Of a DNA stretch of 17,619 nt, positions 15,092 to 17,619 are shown piece by piece. Position 1 is the stretch's first letter. Each line of letters opens with the position of its first letter. A model generated the notes under the pieces. That model did not search any database, was not told the DNA's origin, and worked only from the letters and a program-made list of their open reading frames with translations. The position numbers were made by a program, and so were the translations under genes. Source of the DNA: Leadbetterella sp031420365 (GTDB lineage: Bacteria > Bacteroidota > Bacteroidia > Cytophagales > Spirosomataceae); assembly GCA_031420365.1 (NCBI GenBank), contig JANOMP010000005.1, positions 1 to 17,619 of the forward strand, in the 5' to 3' direction.

Positions 15092-15224
15092 TTGTTTTAA
15101 TTATTTTTTAATGACCAAAACTCGTTATTACAATTAAAAATAAGGTAAATGAAATGTAAAATAGTGTAAATTATAAGTAATCATTTACAAAGTCATTGAT
15201 TTTTCAAATAAATTGCGATTCGAT

Positions 15225-16034
15225 ATGAAATCAATAACACTATCTATTATTATTATTCTTAGCTACTTAACGGCCGCCAGCCAAACCAATGAAGGTTTGA
15301 TATTTAGAAGTATTGGCCACACACTACTTCTCAATTCTGGCGACTCAACCTCTCGAGTTTTGCCTATAAAAGAGCTTCACAACCATACTTTTTTGATTGA
15401 ATTTGAATCAGACTTTCCGCTAAATCCCGACACCCTAATTCAAGTTGTTAAAAGGCATTTAGTTCATCAATCTGTCAAAAACGAATACCGGGTTGTAGTT
15501 TTCAATTGTAAACAAAAGGATGTGGTATATGGCTATGAAGTAACAAGAAACAATGATTTCAGTATTCCTTGCACGGGCCGATTATATCCAAAAGCCTGTT
15601 ATAAGATTCAAATTCAATTGCTTGAAATACCTTTCCCTTGGAAAACAACAGGTATATGGATTGTTGCAATTCTTTTGGCTTTAGGTTTTGTATTTTATAA
15701 GAAAAAGAACCCCCTTTTTAACGAAAGTCATTCATTCACCGCTATGGGGGAATTCCGGTTCTTTTCTAATAACAAATTTTTAGTTTTTAACAAAGAACGT
15801 ATCCCATTGTCTGAAAAAGAAACCAAGCTTCTATTGCTGTTTATAGAAAAGCCAAATCAAATTGTGGATCGTGACACCTTACTGAAAGAAGTGTGGGAAA
15901 ACGATGGTGTTTTTGTGATTAGTCGAAATCTCGATGTGTTGGTTTCTAAACTACGTAAAAAGCTTCTAAACGACCCAAATATTAAAATTATTAATAGCCA
16001 TGGAAAGGGTTATGGACTAGAAATTAAAAAATAA
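15225..16034 (+). CDS. Membrane-anchored winged-helix (OmpR/PhoB-type) transcriptional regulator
   Basis: A 269-residue single-span regulator. It has an N-terminal signal or anchor (SITLSIIIILSYLTAASQ), a periplasmic region to about residue 140, a transmembrane helix (TTGIWIVAILLALGFVFY) at about 141-158, then a cytoplasmic DNA-binding domain: LSEKETKLLLLFIEKPNQIV, TLLKEVWENDGVFVISRNLD, VLVSKLRKKL and INSHGKGYGLEI, the full OmpR-type winged helix. The domain order is the reverse of ToxR/CadC, where the DNA-binding domain comes first. It probably senses an envelope state and controls the divergent TonB-C/secreted protein genes; this is inference from position. I chose ATG 15225; an in-frame TTG at 15213 adds four residues. 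Confidence 0.85.
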   Translation: MKSITLSIIIILSYLTAASQTNEGLIFRSIGHTLLLNSGDSTSRVLPIKELHNHTFLIEFESDFPLNPDTLIQVVKRHLVHQSVKNEYRVVVFNCKQKDVVYGYEVTRNNDFSIPCTGRLYPKACYKIQIQLLEIPFPWKTTGIWIVAILLALGFVFYKKKNPLFNESHSFTAMGEFRFFSNNKFLVFNKERIPLSEKETKLLLLFIEKPNQIVDRDTLLKEVWENDGVFVISRNLDVLVSKLRKKLLNDPNIKIINSHGKGYGLEIKK

Positions 16035-16166
16035 ATTTGCCCAAGGGCTATTAATAGGTCAACATAAGGTTAAAAAAAATGAATCGTTAACCATAAAAAT
16101 ACACCAAATGGATTGACAAAGAGATAATTGTGCTTCTATTATTTGTGTTCTAAAAAAAGTTTGTTC

Positions 16167-16937
16167 CTATTTATTTTTAATAAAAATGTGTCTTGTGTTA
16201 TTTACTCCAGTTATCCTTTCGTCTATTTCAAATTTCTCTAAGCTTTTGATCAAAGGAAGCATTTTTGTAAATCCATAGTTTCTTGGGTCAAAATCGGGTT
16301 TCTTTTTTAATATAAAATTTCCCAAATCAGCCAAAAACGTCCAGCCACTATCATCTGCCAAATCAGAAACACTTTCAGATATTAACTTCCATAAACTGTA
16401 GTTTGTGGGTGGAATTGCCTTTTCTTTATGTGTTGCTTTTGCGTTTTTATTTTGGGTTGGTTTTGCAGCTAATGGTTTAACTATTTCTTGCGGCTTTTTC
16501 AATATTTCAATATAAATAAACTTGTCACAAGCAGTAATAAAGGGAGTCGGTGTTTTTTTCTCTCCAATACCTATTACTATCATTCCTGACTCACGCAATC
16601 GTGTAGCTAATCGCGTAAAATCGCTATCACTAGACACAATACAAAATCCATCTACTTTGCCTGTATATAGAATGTCCATTGCGTCAATTATAAGAGCACT
16701 GTCACTCGAATTTTTACCTGAGGTGTAACTATACTGCTGTATGGGATTTATAGCGTTTTCTAATAAAACATTTTTCCAACCCGAAACCGTAGGTTTTGTC
16801 CAATCTGCATATATTCTTTTTATCGTGGGAGTTCCGTTTTTGGCTATTTCCTCCATCATTTCTTTGATATTGGCATAGGGCACATTATCAGCGTCTATCA
16901 ATACCGCTAGTCTACTGTCTTTTTTTCTTTCTTCCAT
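16167..16937 (-). CDS. NYN-domain putative ribonuclease with C-terminal LOTUS/OST-HTH-like region
   Basis: A 256-residue cytoplasmic protein. The N-terminal NYN (LabA/DUF88, PIN-like) domain covers about residues 9-150 with the expected metal-binding acids: Asp15 and Asp17 in LIDADN, Asp79 in SSDSALIIDAMD, and Asp104/Asp106 in VSSDSDF. A Lys/Pro-rich linker (about 151-180) leads to a C-terminal domain (LWKLISESVSDLADDSGWTF, NFILKKKPDFDPRNYGFTKM) that fits an OST-HTH/LOTUS RNA-binding fold. This NYN plus LOTUS arrangement is widespread in bacteria and thought to act on RNA. It is a single gene; the IS5-like element lies just upstream. The start ATG 16937 is well placed. Confidence 0.88.
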   Translation of the reverse strand: MEERKKDSRLAVLIDADNVPYANIKEMMEEIAKNGTPTIKRIYADWTKPTVSGWKNVLLENAINPIQQYSYTSGKNSSDSALIIDAMDILYTGKVDGFCIVSSDSDFTRLATRLRESGMIVIGIGEKKTPTPFITACDKFIYIEILKKPQEIVKPLAAKPTQNKNAKATHKEKAIPPTNYSLWKLISESVSDLADDSGWTFLADLGNFILKKKPDFDPRNYGFTKMLPLIKSLEKFEIDERITGVNNTRHIFIKNK

Positions 16938-16977
16938 TTTATTGGGAGTTTATTCGCTCTTCTATATTTATTTTTAG

Positions 16978-17124
16978 GGCATCTCTAAAAAACCGATATT
17001 CTTCTTTCAATAATTTTTCGTGTAATTTTTTCTTTTCCTATATGCTTATGTTTTTATATATAATTCTCATATATTATTAATTACTTATAAAATACTCTTT
17101 TCTCGATTAGACACAATTATCCCA
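16978..17124. mobile_element. Probable terminal segment of an IS5-family element
   Basis: The stretch between the NYN gene and the transposase stop starts with GGCATCTCTAAAAAACC at 16978, which looks like the terminal inverted repeat of Bacteroidota IS5-family elements (short G-rich tip, then TCTAAAAA). The partner end is outside the window, so the boundary and target duplication cannot be confirmed. Confidence 0.35.
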
Positions 17125-17618
17125 TTAAATGGCTTGTAGCTGAATTTTTCTGAACATATTGTACACCAAGTTCATCATCCCGATTGACGCTGCAATGCGG
17201 TTAAAGTTCCTGCTTTCCAAACTCATCCCATTCATGCTGTTTTCCATAAAGCCGAAGACATGTTCCACACGTACCCGAAAGCTCGATTTTGCTTTATTGG
17301 TAGCTTTCTGTTCCTCATTCAATGGATTGTTTTTATAGCCTTTTTCATGTATCCGTAATTCTACTTTCTTTGCTATCAATTTTTCGTGCAAATCCTCACC
17401 AGTATAGGCGCTATCGGCAAACAAAGGCTGATTTTTATCTTTCTCGTCTATCAAATCCACTATTTCCTGCGAATCGTGACCGAGGCATCGGTCACTTTAT
17501 AGGTGATAATGATTTTACTTTTTTCATCTACTTTAACATGGTTTTTGTAGCCGAAATACGAAGTATTGTTCTTTTTTGTCCAACGAGCATCGGTGTCCTT
17601 TTGGGCCAACCGATTGGG
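17125..17618 (-). pseudogene. IS5-family transposase, 3' part, with frameshift
   Basis: The C-terminal part of a DDE transposase, cut by the right edge. From 17618 the frame reads NRLAQKDTDARWTKKNNTSY, then FGYKNHVKVDEKSKI and TDASV, and hits TAG at 17462-17460. Dropping to the next frame at about 17479-17480 restores HDSQEIVDLIDEKDKNQP, then FADSAYTGEDLHEK and SSFRVRVEHVFGFMENSM, ending IQLQAI. The family order is preserved, so one base was lost there, unless it is a sequencing error or a programmed shift. The downstream acid and the RVRVEHVFG motif are typical of IS5. This copy is probably inactive. Confidence 0.85.
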
Positions 17619-17619
17619 G

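Overview
The window looks like a Flavobacteriia-type Bacteroidota chromosome. It is very AT-rich, several genes appear to start at TTG with weak ribosome binding sites, and the families are typical of that group: a Bacteroidota-style Crp/Fnr regulator, a DUF1080 protein, TonB-like domains and a membrane-anchored winged-helix regulator.

Left flank (1-3584, mostly minus strand): the N-terminus of a lipoprotein running off the edge, a Crp/Fnr regulator carrying an in-frame hexanucleotide tandem repeat inside its sensor domain, an alpha/beta hydrolase, a heavily decayed SDR/epimerase pseudogene, and a secreted DUF1080 protein. These look like ordinary housekeeping or accessory genes.

Centre (3955-13507): a RiPP (ribosomally made, post-translationally modified peptide) cluster. 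A three-gene export operon on the plus strand encodes a C39-peptidase ABC transporter, an HlyD-like adaptor and a TolC-like outer membrane channel. A minus-strand pair with an ATGA overlap encodes a GT-A glycosyltransferase and a small protein resembling the C-terminal elimination (SpaB_C / thiopeptide-type) domain of lantibiotic dehydratases. A plus-strand pair with an 8-nt overlap encodes an APH-fold kinase and a LanC-like cyclase. A 67-residue minus-strand peptide follows, with a double-glycine leader and a Cys/Ser/Lys-rich core. Together they suggest that the peptide is modified (possibly phosphorylated, dehydrated, cyclised and/or glycosylated), cut after GG by the C39 domain and exported through the tripartite system. 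The mix of a stand-alone kinase, a stand-alone SpaB_C-like protein and LanC, with no LanB glutamylation domain, LanM or LanKC visible, does not fit any lanthipeptide class I know. This is the main candidate for something undescribed.

Right flank (13917-17619): a secreted small protein, a TonB-C-domain protein and a divergent membrane-anchored winged-helix regulator that probably form one unit; a NYN-domain putative RNase with a C-terminal LOTUS/OST-HTH-like region; and the 3' part of an IS5-family transposase with a frameshift, cut by the window edge.
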